Assembly (NCBI RefSeq): GCF_002157625.1
Contig: NZ_BDMM01000005.1
Location: forward strand, 62,001 to 126,000
Direction: 5' to 3'
Length of the DNA: 64,000 nucleotides
Source: Brevundimonas sp. SH203
GTDB lineage: Bacteria > Pseudomonadota > Alphaproteobacteria > Caulobacterales > Caulobacteraceae
Positions 35,165-42,838 of the stretch are shown here, in pieces (the stretch's first letter is position 1; every line of letters starts with the position of its first letter). The notes beneath the pieces were generated by a model that saw nothing but the letters and a program-made list of their open reading frames with translations, made no database searches and was not told where the DNA came from. The position numbers and the translations under genes are program-made.

Positions 35165-35344
35165 TTAGCCGGCGTTGGCCTTGGTCAGTTCAGTCGAAAC
35201 CTTCGTGAAGGTCGCCTTCAGGCTGGTGCTCATAGTGCCCAGAACGGTGATCAGGGCGACGGCGATCAGGGCGGCGATCAGGCCGTATTCGATGGCGGTG
35301 GCGCCCGATTCGTCTTTGGCGAAGCGCGAGATGAACTTGGTCAT
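35165..35344 (-). CDS. pilA: Flp/PilA major pilin (type IVb prepilin)
   Basis: 59 residues. A short basic leader (MTKFISRFAKDESG) ends at glycine 14, followed by the hydrophobic pilin helix ATAIEYGLIAALIAVALI and an Asn/Ala-rich tail. The Glu at position 5 of the mature protein and YG are Flp hallmarks. CpaA is the expected processing enzyme. The ribosome site is GAAAGGAAC. A hairpin terminator follows at once. No clear double CtrA site was found in the 235-base upstream region; GANTC sites at 35474-35478 and 35520-35524 are there. Confidence 0.95.
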   Translation of the reverse strand: MTKFISRFAKDESGATAIEYGLIAALIAVALITVLGTMSTSLKATFTKVSTELTKANAG

Positions 35345-35579
35345 GGGTAGTTCCTTTCAAAATGATCTAGCGAGCAACTGGCGGGGGGAGCCGGTAGCCC
35401 GCTTGACCCCCAAACGCAGGATCAAAATGCCGCACCCCTGTTAAATCTAGGTCACGAGACTTGGTTACAGACGGATTCACCAAAGAAAATTCTCATCTTC
35501 GGGCTTCAGTGTTTGTTGAGAATCGCCGGGCCATCATGCGCGTGTCCGCGTCCGCACGCGCCGTTATTCAGAGCCGCCG

Positions 35580-35981
35580 ATGTCTCGCATCCCCGCCGTT
35601 CTTCTCGCCGCCGCCCTTCTGGCCGCCCCGGTCGCCGCCGGCGCCCAGGATGGGGCGCTGAACGTCGAGATCGACCGTTCCGCCCGCGTCCAGCTGCGCG
35701 GGGCCGCCGCCTCCGTCATCGTCGCCAATCCCCAGATCGCCGATGTCTCCATGGTGGACGCCAACACCCTGTTCATCGTCGGCAAGGGCTATGGCGTGAC
35801 CGAGGTGGTCGCCGTCGACGGCGTGGGCCGCACCCTGTTCCAGCGCGAGATCGTGGTGTCGGGCGGCGCGACCGGCTCGGTTCGGGTCTGGCGCGGCGCC
35901 CAGGCGACGGAAATGACCTGCGGCGCCTCCTGCTCGCCCAGCGTCCGCAGCGCGCCCGCCGCCGCCTCGACCGCGCCCTGA
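35580..35981 (+). CDS. Secretin N-domain (CpaC-like) pilus protein
   Basis: 133 residues with a signal peptide (cut after VAAGA). The body matches the N-terminal domain of CpaC (IDRSARVQLRGAAASVIVANPQIADVSMVDANTLFIVGKGYG), without any secretin pore domain, and ends in a short Cys-containing tail (TCGASCSP). It reads away from pilA and starts the divergent arm with two TadE-like genes. It resembles the small CpaI-type proteins of Caulobacter pilus loci, but that name is tentative. Likely a periplasmic partner of the secretin. Confidence 0.85.
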   Translation: MSRIPAVLLAAALLAAPVAAGAQDGALNVEIDRSARVQLRGAAASVIVANPQIADVSMVDANTLFIVGKGYGVTEVVAVDGVGRTLFQREIVVSGGATGSVRVWRGAQATEMTCGASCSPSVRSAPAAASTAP

Positions 35982-35991
35982 TGGTTCGACC

Positions 35992-36549
35992 GTGATCGCG
36001 CCTTCCCTATTGGCGGCCTGGATGCGGCGCGCGCGACGACGTCAGGGGCGCGACGGCGTCGCGGCGATCGAATTCGCCATGGTCTCGATTCCCTTCTTCC
36101 TGATGATCTTCTCGATCCTGGAGTTGGGCATGGTCTTCGTCCTGGACTCCATGCTGGAGACGGCGACGATGCAGGCTGGGCGTCTGGTGCGCACCGGACA
36201 GGCCGAACAGCAGAAGATGACCGCCGCCGGCTTCAAGACCCAGCTGTGCAACCGGATGGTGCTGTTCAAGAGCGACTGCGCCAACCGCGCCACCGTCGAC
36301 GTGCGCGTCATCCCCCAGTTCGCCACGCCCGACCCGGCCGATCCCATCACCAACGGCCAGATCGACCCGACCAAGACGATCTTCGACGGCGGTAATCCGG
36401 GCGATCTGATCCTGGTGCGGGTCTGGTACGTCCACCCGCTGGTCACGCCCTTTTTGAACCAGGCCACGTCGCGCGTCGGGACGGGCAAGGTTCTTTTGCA
36501 GGCCGCGACCGCCTTCCGCAACGAGCCCTGGACCAAGTCCCTGTCATGA
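35992..36549 (+). CDS. TadE-like pseudopilin
   Basis: 185 residues. The N-terminal DGVAAIEFAMVSIPFFLMIFSILELGMVF is the TadE signature, with a prepilin-like G/VAAIEF site. The rest is periplasmic. It is a pseudopilin that assists Flp pilus assembly. It starts at a GTG 11 bases after the preceding gene and overlaps the next by four bases. Confidence 0.9.
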   Translation: MIAPSLLAAWMRRARRRQGRDGVAAIEFAMVSIPFFLMIFSILELGMVFVLDSMLETATMQAGRLVRTGQAEQQKMTAAGFKTQLCNRMVLFKSDCANRATVDVRVIPQFATPDPADPITNGQIDPTKTIFDGGNPGDLILVRVWYVHPLVTPFLNQATSRVGTGKVLLQAATAFRNEPWTKSLS

Positions 36550-37076
36550 GGCGCCTTCGCACCCTGGCGCGGGACACGCGCGGCGTCGCCGCGGTGGAGT
36601 TCGCCTTCCTCGCCCCCATACTGATCCTGTTCTACTTCGGCATGGTGGAGTTCTGTCAGGGCTATATGGCGCTGAAGCGCACCGGCCATGTGGCCTCGAT
36701 GGTCGCCGACCTGACGTCCCAGAACGACAAGGTGACGAAGGCGCAGCTGGACGACATCTTCGCCATCGGCGACCAGATCATAAAGCCGTTCTCCAAGACG
36801 CCCCTGACCCAGCGGGTCAGCAGCATCACCCGCGTCAACGCCACGACCTACAGGGTCGACTGGAGCGTGGGACGCGGCATGTCGACCAAACTGACCGTCG
36901 CCGACGCCAAGATTCCGTCGGACATGCTGGCGGTGAATGAGTCCGTGATCGTGGCCGAGGCCAACTACGACTATTCGTCGCCGTTCGACCTGGTCGCCCC
37001 CTATGTCACCCGGTTCGAGCGGGTGGCCTATCTGCGGCCGCGCACGGCCGACGTCATCGCCTGCACCAACTGCTGA
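36546..37076 (+). CDS. TadE/TadF-like pseudopilin
   Basis: 176 residues. After a basic start, RGVAAVEFAFLAPILILFYFGMVEFCQGYMAL is a TadE/F-type membrane segment; the remaining part is a soluble domain ending in CTNC. It is the last gene of the divergent pilus arm; ATGA overlap with the TadE-like gene. It ends nine bases from the convergent pabB stop. Confidence 0.9.
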   Translation: MRRLRTLARDTRGVAAVEFAFLAPILILFYFGMVEFCQGYMALKRTGHVASMVADLTSQNDKVTKAQLDDIFAIGDQIIKPFSKTPLTQRVSSITRVNATTYRVDWSVGRGMSTKLTVADAKIPSDMLAVNESVIVAEANYDYSSPFDLVAPYVTRFERVAYLRPRTADVIACTNC

Positions 37077-37085
37077 TCCGCGCGC

Positions 37086-38399
37086 TCAGCGGCCGATCAG
37101 GGCCTCGCGCATCGCCGAGATCTTGACGTCGGTTTCGGCCTCCTCGCCGGCCGGATCGCTGTCGGCGACGATGCCGGCGCCGGCCAGGGTGCGATAGCGC
37201 CAGACCCCGTCCTTCCGCTCGAACCCCGCCGTGCGGATCAGGACCGAGGCGGTCAGGTCGCCCCCCTCCCCGATCAGGAACAGCGATCCGCACCAGGGAC
37301 CGCGCGGCGGTTCGTGGGCGGCGATCACCTTCATGGCCTGATGTTTGGGGGCGCCGGTGATCGAGCCGGGCGGAAAGCTCGCCTCCATCAGCTCGGCTGG
37401 CCCCACGCCCGTCCGCGCCGTCGCCGTCACGGTCGAGACCAGATGATGCACGGTCGGATGCCGCTCGACCGCAAACAGACGCTCCACCCGCACCGATCCG
37501 GGTTCGGACGCGCGCGCAAGATCGTTTCGCATCAGGTCCACGATCATCAGGTTCTCGGCCCGGTCCTTGGCGCTGGCCACAAGGTCGTCGGCCAGGGCGG
37601 CGTCGCGCGCCGGATCGGCGTCGCGGGGCCGTGTGCCCTTGATCGGTCGGGCCTCGATCCGGCGCGCGACGCTGTCGAAGCTCAGGAACAGTTCGGGCGA
37701 GTTGGACACCAGCGCCCGGTCCCCGATCCGCCAATAGGCGCCGAAAAGCGAGGCCCGGTCCTGCTGCAGACGCAGGAAGACGTCGAACGGATCGGCCTCG
37801 GGCCTCAACCGGCCCGACCAGCCGCGCGCCACATTGGCCTGAAACAACTCCCCCGCCGCAATCCGGCCCACCACGTCCGCCACCGCCGCGCGATAGGCCG
37901 CCGCATCGGCCTCGGCCTGGAAGGTTTCGGCCGGCGGGGCGGGCGTATCGAGGGGACGGGCCGTCGCCAGCCAGCCCAGGGCGCGATCCGCCTCTGCCTT
38001 AGCCTCCGCAGCCGTCGCCCCTCGCCCGGTCGCCAGAACCCGACGCGCCCGATGGTCGAAGCTCAGCATGGCCGGATAGCGGGCCAGCATCAGGTCCGGC
38101 CAGACCGTCTCGCGCCGCCCCGTCGCCGCCCGCGCCCCGGCGTCATAGGCGGCCAAACCCACCGTCCCGGCCCCGAACACAGGGTCGCGCAGGGCGTCGA
38201 ACATCGCCGCCTCTTCGACCGGCCCGATCTGGACTCGATCCGGCCCGGCCGCGACATGGGACCAGCCTTCCCCTGACCCGCCGCCCGACAGCAGGGCCAG
38301 CAGTCCGTCGCCGTCGCCCGCCGCCAGCCCCGCCGCCACCGTGACAGGCTCGACCCAGGCGGCGTCACGCACGACGCGGCGGATCAGCACATCGCTCAC
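37086..38399 (-). CDS. pabB: Aminodeoxychorismate synthase component I
   Basis: 437 residues, chorismate-binding enzyme. The PabB-type active-site lysine is in RPIKGTRPR (near residue 250), with ENLMIVDLMRNDL and SFPPGSITGAPKHQAMKVI downstream. It converts chorismate to 4-amino-4-deoxychorismate for folate. PabA and PabC are not in the window. The start is a GTG overlapping the phosphatase stop (GTGA). Confidence 0.92.
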   Translation of the reverse strand: MSDVLIRRVVRDAAWVEPVTVAAGLAAGDGDGLLALLSGGGSGEGWSHVAAGPDRVQIGPVEEAAMFDALRDPVFGAGTVGLAAYDAGARAATGRRETVWPDLMLARYPAMLSFDHRARRVLATGRGATAAEAKAEADRALGWLATARPLDTPAPPAETFQAEADAAAYRAAVADVVGRIAAGELFQANVARGWSGRLRPEADPFDVFLRLQQDRASLFGAYWRIGDRALVSNSPELFLSFDSVARRIEARPIKGTRPRDADPARDAALADDLVASAKDRAENLMIVDLMRNDLARASEPGSVRVERLFAVERHPTVHHLVSTVTATARTGVGPAELMEASFPPGSITGAPKHQAMKVIAAHEPPRGPWCGSLFLIGEGGDLTASVLIRTAGFERKDGVWRYRTLAGAGIVADSDPAGEEAETDVKISAMREALIGR

Positions 38400-39175
38400 G
38401 CCGACAGCCGGGCCACGATCCGATCACGCCGGTCATCGTCGACCCCGAGGGCGTCGCGCAGATAGGCGTCGACCGAGCCGTGCCGCGCCTCGACCTCGGA
38501 CAGGGCGGCCTCCAGATAGGCGGCTTCGACCCCCAGAAAAGCCGTGACCGCATCGTCGGCGGCGACGCGGCCGGTCATCTTCTGAAGCTGGCGCGCGATC
38601 GACGGCGCCCGCCCCGCCAGATCCACCGCCGTATTGGTCAACAGATAGTCCTCGACCATGTCGTCGCGCGACACCCCCAGCAGATGGTGGGTCAGGGCGG
38701 CCAGGAACCCCGTCCGGTCCTTGCCCGCCGCGCAGTGGATCAGGACGGGCCGATCCTGCTCGGCCAAGGCCTGGAAGTAGCGGCCGAAGACGTCCCTGTG
38801 CGCCGCGTCGAACGGCAGGCGACGATAGGTGTCCTGCATGAACCGCCGCCCCGAATCCGGCGTCAGGTCCTGGGTCTTCAGAAAGGTGATGTGCGGCGCC
38901 TCGACCCCGTCGTCGACCCCGCCCTCGATCACTTGGCCGGACCAGCCGTCGGGCCGACGCGAGGGCTGGTCGCGGCGCTCGCCGGGCCGGCGCAGATCGA
39001 CCACCGCGCCGAGGTCCAGCGCCCCCACACGAGACAGGTCCGCCTCGCTGGCCCGCGCATGGTGGGCCGAGCGGAACAGTCGGCCGGGCCGCACCCGACG
39101 CCCCGCCGTCGTGGCGTAGTCGCCATAGTCGCGAAAGTTGTCGATGGCCTCGAAGGCGTGAAGGCGGTCGCTCAT
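38396..39175 (-). CDS. Tyrosine-protein phosphatase (Y_phosphatase3 type)
   Basis: 259 residues. The catalytic P-loop is HCAAGKDRTG with Cys148 and Arg154. The N-terminal NFRDYGDYATTAGRRVRPGRLFRSAH is typical of this bacterial dual-specificity/tyrosine phosphatase group, some of which also act on phosphoinositides. The substrate is unknown. It is translationally coupled to pabB and follows the HTH gene by about 20 bases, but in the reading order it comes first (higher coordinates start the operon). Confidence 0.9.
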   Translation of the reverse strand: MSDRLHAFEAIDNFRDYGDYATTAGRRVRPGRLFRSAHHARASEADLSRVGALDLGAVVDLRRPGERRDQPSRRPDGWSGQVIEGGVDDGVEAPHITFLKTQDLTPDSGRRFMQDTYRRLPFDAAHRDVFGRYFQALAEQDRPVLIHCAAGKDRTGFLAALTHHLLGVSRDDMVEDYLLTNTAVDLAGRAPSIARQLQKMTGRVAADDAVTAFLGVEAAYLEAALSEVEARHGSVDAYLRDALGVDDDRRDRIVARLSA

Positions 39176-39196
39176 GCGCCGCCTTCTAGCCTGTTT

Positions 39197-39499
39197 TCAT
39201 CGCGTGGGCAGCAGGTCCGCCATCGCATCCAGATAGGCCAAGAAGGCGGTGCGCCCCGCTTCGGTCAGGCGGGCCTCCGTCAGGGGTTTTCGGCCGCGAA
39301 AGCTCTTGGTCACGGCGACGAAACCCGCCTCTTCCAGCTTGCGCAGATGGACCGACAGATTGCCGTCCGTCGTTTGCAATCGCGCCTTCAGCGTGGAGAA
39401 GTCCGCCGTGTCGGCGCCCGACAGAAAGGCCATGATCCCCAGACGGATGCGGCCGTGAATGACGTCGTCGATGCGGCCGATGTCGAAGTCGTCGGCCAT
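39197..39499 (-). CDS. Winged-helix transcriptional regulator
   Basis: 100 residues of the small winged-helix type (FSTLKARLQTTDGNLSVHLRKLEEAGFVAVTKSFRGRKPLTEARLTEAGRTAF): a recognition helix plus a wing ending in the LT-AG motif. Dimeric DNA binder by family. It starts two bases after the stop of the upstream membrane-protein gene, so both are one operon. The palindrome ACTTTA-N5-TAAAGT before that operon is a likely operator for autoregulation. Confidence 0.85.
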   Translation of the reverse strand: MADDFDIGRIDDVIHGRIRLGIMAFLSGADTADFSTLKARLQTTDGNLSVHLRKLEEAGFVAVTKSFRGRKPLTEARLTEAGRTAFLAYLDAMADLLPTR

Positions 39500-39501
39500 G
39501 C

Positions 39502-40125
39502 TCAGACGATCTCCGCCGGTTCCTGGCGCATGAGGATGAGGCCGGGAACCAGGGCGATGGCGAACAGGACGGCGGCGTACACCGGATAGATCAACGGGCT
39601 GCCGACGAACCAGGCCACGGCCACGGCGCCGACATAGGCGGCGAGCGCCGTCATCGACATCCACCGCGTCCGCGTCATCGCCGCCCCGATCATCCAGGCC
39701 GAGCCATAGGCGACCAGCACCGCCGTCGGCATCACCGACATCCACGACCAGTTCCCGGTCTTGAACGACAGGGCGACCATGGCCAGCCAGGTGACGAAGA
39801 TGCCGTAGCCGACCGCTTCCCAGGCTGCGCCGACCGCCTTGTTGCCCGCCGACCGCACACCGGGCTTGGTCTTGATGCGGCCGATCAGGATGGTCAGGGC
39901 GATGGCGAACACCGCGCCCGCGACGAGCCAGATCCAGAGCTGGGACCAGGGATTCAGCCGCAGCACGCCCGATTGAATGGCCCAGTGGATCAGGCTGGTC
40001 GAGCCGAAGACGAGGCCCGCCGTGACCAGGATCGGTCCCGCCAGCAGCGGCGCATGACGCCCCTCGTGCGCGAGGCCGCGCAGATAGGCGATGTCGTCCT
40101 GAATGGCCTGGGTGTCGCGGGTCAT
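39502..40125 (-). CDS. Six-helix membrane protein, partner of the HTH regulator
   Basis: 207 residues. A short acidic head (MTRDTQAIQDDIAYLRGLAHEG) is followed by about six transmembrane helices with many Trp and Gly. This membrane-protein/winged-helix pair is common in Caulobacterales and other bacteria; its function is unknown. The ATG at 40125 has AAGGAG six bases upstream, better than the earlier start at 40158. Confidence 0.78.
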   Translation of the reverse strand: MTRDTQAIQDDIAYLRGLAHEGRHAPLLAGPILVTAGLVFGSTSLIHWAIQSGVLRLNPWSQLWIWLVAGAVFAIALTILIGRIKTKPGVRSAGNKAVGAAWEAVGYGIFVTWLAMVALSFKTGNWSWMSVMPTAVLVAYGSAWMIGAAMTRTRWMSMTALAAYVGAVAVAWFVGSPLIYPVYAAVLFAIALVPGLILMRQEPAEIV

Positions 40126-40167
40126 GGCGTCTCCTTCTCGAAACCGATGACCGACCATCAGCCATAA

Positions 40168-40184
40168 ACTTTATGATGTAAAGT
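40168..40184. promoter_or_regulatory. Palindromic operator candidate ACTTTATGATGTAAAGT
   Basis: Perfect arms ACTTTA and TAAAGT flank TGATG, inside an AT-rich stretch about 43 bases upstream of the membrane protein/HTH operon. Position and symmetry suit a dimeric winged-helix repressor. Confidence 0.55.
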
Positions 40185-40209
40185 TCTTTTTGATTCCCAA
40201 CCTCAGGCA

Positions 40210-40243
40210 TGAAAAAAGGGCGGAACCTCTTGGCTCCGCCCTT
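40210..40243 (-). terminator. Rho-independent terminator after the DUF1328 gene
   Basis: Minus strand AAGGGCGGAGCC / GGTTCCGCCCTT stem with loop AAGA and a run of T after it. It isolates the DUF1328 gene from the membrane-protein operon. Confidence 0.88.
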
Positions 40244-40264
40244 CGATCCTTGAGGGTTCGCGCC

Positions 40265-40447
40265 CTATAGTCGGGGCGTCCCGCCGCGTCCGCGAAGTCC
40301 GCCGGCCACCAGGGCGATGACGAACAGAATGATCGCGACGACCGCGACGAATTTGGCGATCTCGAACGAGAAGTTCGCGATGCCGCCGAAGCCCAGAACG
40401 GCCGCGACCAAGGCCACGACCAGGAAGATAATCGCCCAGCGCATCAT
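40265..40447 (-). CDS. DUF1328 small membrane protein
   Basis: 60 residues: MMRWAIIFLVVALVAAVLGF, then IAKFVAVVAIILFVIALVAGG and a GRGG tail, i.e. two helices of the DUF1328/YtjA family. Related genes are often stress-induced. A perfect EcfG/SigT-type promoter (40525-40549, minus strand) lies about 80 bases upstream and a terminator follows, so it is a single-gene stress unit. Confidence 0.9.
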   Translation of the reverse strand: MMRWAIIFLVVALVAAVLGFGGIANFSFEIAKFVAVVAIILFVIALVAGGLRGRGGTPRL

Positions 40448-40524
40448 GGGGTTGGCTCTCCTGCGTTGATGTTTCCTCCGGCGACCCCAAGCCGTTCCTG
40501 GGCCGTTCGTCGGTACGCTGGATC

Positions 40525-40549
40525 AACGCCGCCGCGTCTGGGCCGTTCC
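40525..40549 (-). promoter_or_regulatory. EcfG/SigT-type promoter of the DUF1328 gene
   Basis: On the minus strand GGAAC (40549-40545), 16 bases, CGTT (40528-40525): full match to the alphaproteobacterial general stress promoter. Confidence 0.7.
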
Positions 40550-40563
40550 CTGTTCGGTAAAGA

Positions 40564-40974
40564 TCAGCGACGGCGGCGACGCGAATAGCCGCCCTGGTCC
40601 ATCTTGCGATCGGCGACCATGCTGGCGACGATGGCGGCGAGCGCAGGGTTCCGCAGCAGCAGGAAGGCGGCCCCCAGACCGCCCACGGCGCCGACGATGG
40701 GCCGTTCGCGGACCAGATGAATCACCTTGCCCAGCAGGCCGGACGATTCCTCCTCGTCATCCTCCTCTTCGTCCGCGCCGCTGCGCAGGAAGACCAGGAT
40801 CACGATCAGGGCGACCACGGCGAACAGGCCGAAGGTGACGGCGGCGGCGCCCAGCGGCGTCAGCTTCAGGCTGAGCGCATAGAAGATCGACAGCCCCAGG
40901 AAGATGACGGCCAGAAAGGCGCTGGCCGCGACCACGGCGGTCGCGACCAGCTTTTTGACGAGGCCCTTGAACAT
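40564..40974 (-). CDS. Phage-holin-family (YqjE-like) membrane protein
   Basis: 136 residues. Two helices (about 10-32 and 40-62) precede an acidic linker (ADEEEDDEEESS) and a further hydrophobic segment (IVGAVGGLGAAFLLL) and a basic end. Proteins of this group are annotated as holin-family but usually belong to a stress operon with DUF883, like yqjD-yqjE in E. coli. The ATG overlaps the DUF883 stop by one base, so it shares the EcfG-type promoter at 41370-41394. Confidence 0.82.
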   Translation of the reverse strand: MFKGLVKKLVATAVVAASAFLAVIFLGLSIFYALSLKLTPLGAAAVTFGLFAVVALIVILVFLRSGADEEEDDEEESSGLLGKVIHLVRERPIVGAVGGLGAAFLLLRNPALAAIVASMVADRKMDQGGYSRRRRR

Positions 40975-41318
40975 CAGCGGCGACGACCGGCCAGCAGCAT
41001 CCCAAGGATGACGCCGACGCCCAGCGCCACGGCGGTCGATTGCAGCGGACGCTCCTGCACCCGCTCGACCACATAGCGTTGCGCCTCGTCCAGGCGCTCG
41101 GCGGCGTCGTCGTAATATTCACGACCGCGCGTGCGGGCGGTGTCGTAATAGCCGCGCGCCTGTTCGCGCACTTCCTCGCTCTTGGCGCGCAGCTTGGCCT
41201 CGGCCTCGGCCGCCTTTTCGCGCAGGCGCTGGGTTTCCTCGCGGGCGCCGGTCTTCAGATCCTCCTTGAGGGTCTTCAGGTCGGCCTTGATGTCTTCTCG
41301 GGCCTTGGTGGTGGCCAT
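40974..41318 (-). CDS. DUF883 family membrane-anchored protein (ElaB/YqjD-like)
   Basis: 114 residues. A charged helix rich in Lys/Glu/Ala (EDIKADLKTLKEDLKTG to YYDDAAERLDEAQRY) is followed by ERPLQSTAVALGVGVILGMLLAGRR, the typical DUF883 C-terminal anchor. E. coli relatives bind ribosomes or the inner membrane in stationary phase. First gene of a two-gene operon controlled by an EcfG-type promoter 52 bases upstream. Confidence 0.9.
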   Translation of the reverse strand: MATTKAREDIKADLKTLKEDLKTGAREETQRLREKAAEAEAKLRAKSEEVREQARGYYDTARTRGREYYDDAAERLDEAQRYVVERVQERPLQSTAVALGVGVILGMLLAGRRR

Positions 41319-41369
41319 GATGCGCGCTCCAGTGAAAGCTTGGCGGTAGAATAGAGAACCCCGTATGGC

Positions 41370-41394
41370 AACGCCACTCCCCGCGCGAGGTTCC
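41370..41394 (-). promoter_or_regulatory. EcfG/SigT-type promoter of the DUF883 operon
   Basis: On the minus strand GGAAC (41394-41390), 16 bases, CGTT (41373-41370): full match to the general stress consensus. The -10 is 52 bases upstream of the DUF883 ATG. Confidence 0.72.
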
Positions 41395-41454
41395 AGCCGC
41401 GCGCCGCCTCCCAGGCCCTCGTCAGGCCCCGCACGGCGCATTAAGAACGACGCC

Positions 41455-42123
41455 ATGACCCAATGGCTGTTCCCGCCCCGCCCCGCGCCCTCCCTGCCCA
41501 TCGTGGGCCGGGACCAGCGTTTCCCCGTGCGCCGCATCCTGTGCGTCGGCCAGAACTACGCCGCCCATGCGCGCGAGATGGGATCGGACCCGGACAAGCA
41601 GACGCCCTTCTTCTTCTCCAAGCCCGGCGACGCCCTGGTGTCGGACGGGGCGAACCCGGCCTATCCGTCGGCGACAGAAAACCTGCATTACGAGGCCGAA
41701 CTGGTCGCCGCGCTGGGACCGGACGGGAAGGGCGGGGTCGCCATCGTCGGCTGGGCGGTCGGCTGCGACCTGACCCGCCGCGACCTGCAGGCCGAGGCCA
41801 AGAAGGCCGGCCGTCCCTGGGACGCCGCCAAGGGCTTCGACCAGTCGGCGCCGTGCGGCCCCGTCACCCTGGGCGCCCTGCCCGACCCCGCCGGCGCCAT
41901 CCGCCTGACCGTCAATGGCGAGACCCTTCAGGACGGTCTGCTGGACGACATGATCCTGAACCCCGAGCGCATCGTCCAGGCGGCCGGCGCCCTGTGGTCG
42001 CTCCAGCCCGGCGACCTGATCTTCACCGGCACCCCGTCCGGCGTCGGCCCCGTCCGGCCCGGCGACCGCGTGGTCGTGACCATCGCCGGCCTGGAGACGC
42101 TCCGCTTCGAGGTCCAGCCATGA
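41455..42123 (+). CDS. Fumarylacetoacetate hydrolase family protein
   Basis: 222 residues, FAH fold. The metal site and signature are seen in ILCVGQNYAAHAREMG, FFFSKPGDALV, LHYEAELVAA and LIFTGTPSGVGPVRPGD. Next to maiA it is likely a fumarylpyruvate or fumarylacetoacetate hydrolase of tyrosine/homogentisate or gentisate breakdown. The ATG at 41455 is chosen; the longer frame starting at 41365 is Pro/Arg-rich. It overlaps maiA by four bases. Confidence 0.88.
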   Translation: MTQWLFPPRPAPSLPIVGRDQRFPVRRILCVGQNYAAHAREMGSDPDKQTPFFFSKPGDALVSDGANPAYPSATENLHYEAELVAALGPDGKGGVAIVGWAVGCDLTRRDLQAEAKKAGRPWDAAKGFDQSAPCGPVTLGALPDPAGAIRLTVNGETLQDGLLDDMILNPERIVQAAGALWSLQPGDLIFTGTPSGVGPVRPGDRVVVTIAGLETLRFEVQP

Positions 42124-42755
42124 TCCTGCACGGCTATTGGCGCTCGGGCGCCAGCTACCGCGTCCGCATCGCCCTGAACCTGAAGGGTCTGGACTACGAC
42201 ACCGCCGCCCACGACCTGCGAAAGGGCGAGCAGAAGACGGCCGACTATGTGGCGCTGAACCCCCAGGGCATGGTCCCTGCGCTTCAGGACGGCGATCTGG
42301 TCGTGACCCAGAGCCCGGCCATTCTGGAATGGCTGGAGGAGACGCATCCCGAACCGGCCCTGTTGCCCCGGGCGGCGAACGATCGGGCAATGGTGCGCGC
42401 CATGGCCGCCCTGATCGGCTGCGACATCCATCCGTTGAACAATCTGCGCGTCCTGAAGGCGATCCGTTCGACCTTCGGCGCCGATCAGGCCGGCGTGGAC
42501 GCCTGGGCCGCCGGCTGGATCGCGCCCGGCTTCGACGCCCTGGAGGCCCTGATCGCCCGCCACGGCGCGGGCTGGAGCTTCGGCGACGCGCCGACGCTGG
42601 CCGACTGTTATCTGATTCCCCAGATGTATTCGGCCCGGCGGTTCGACATGGACCTGTCGCCCTGGCCCCGTCTGCTGGAGGTCGAGAAGACCGCCCTGGC
42701 CCACCCCGCCTTCGCCTCGGCCCACCCGGATCGACAGCCCGACGCCGACGCCTGA
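42120..42755 (+). CDS. maiA: Maleylacetoacetate isomerase
   Basis: 211 residues, zeta-class glutathione S-transferase. The N-terminal YWRSGASYRVRIALNLKGL with SxSxCxxRVRIAL-like loop (here SGASYR) is the glutathione site; LNPQGMVPALQDGD and TQSPAILEWLEETHPEPALLP follow. It isomerises maleylacetoacetate (or maleylpyruvate) to the fumaryl form used by the upstream hydrolase. The cysteine of the usual SSCS motif is a Ala-Ser here; the ATG overlaps the FAH gene. Confidence 0.88.
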   Translation: MILHGYWRSGASYRVRIALNLKGLDYDTAAHDLRKGEQKTADYVALNPQGMVPALQDGDLVVTQSPAILEWLEETHPEPALLPRAANDRAMVRAMAALIGCDIHPLNNLRVLKAIRSTFGADQAGVDAWAAGWIAPGFDALEALIARHGAGWSFGDAPTLADCYLIPQMYSARRFDMDLSPWPRLLEVEKTALAHPAFASAHPDRQPDADA

Positions 42756-42838
42756 TCGCGCATATCAGCGGTGGATAAGTAGGGTTCGCTTAAGGTCTCG
42801 CTCAGCGTCCCTTAAGCATTGCGCGTCAAAGTGGGGCC

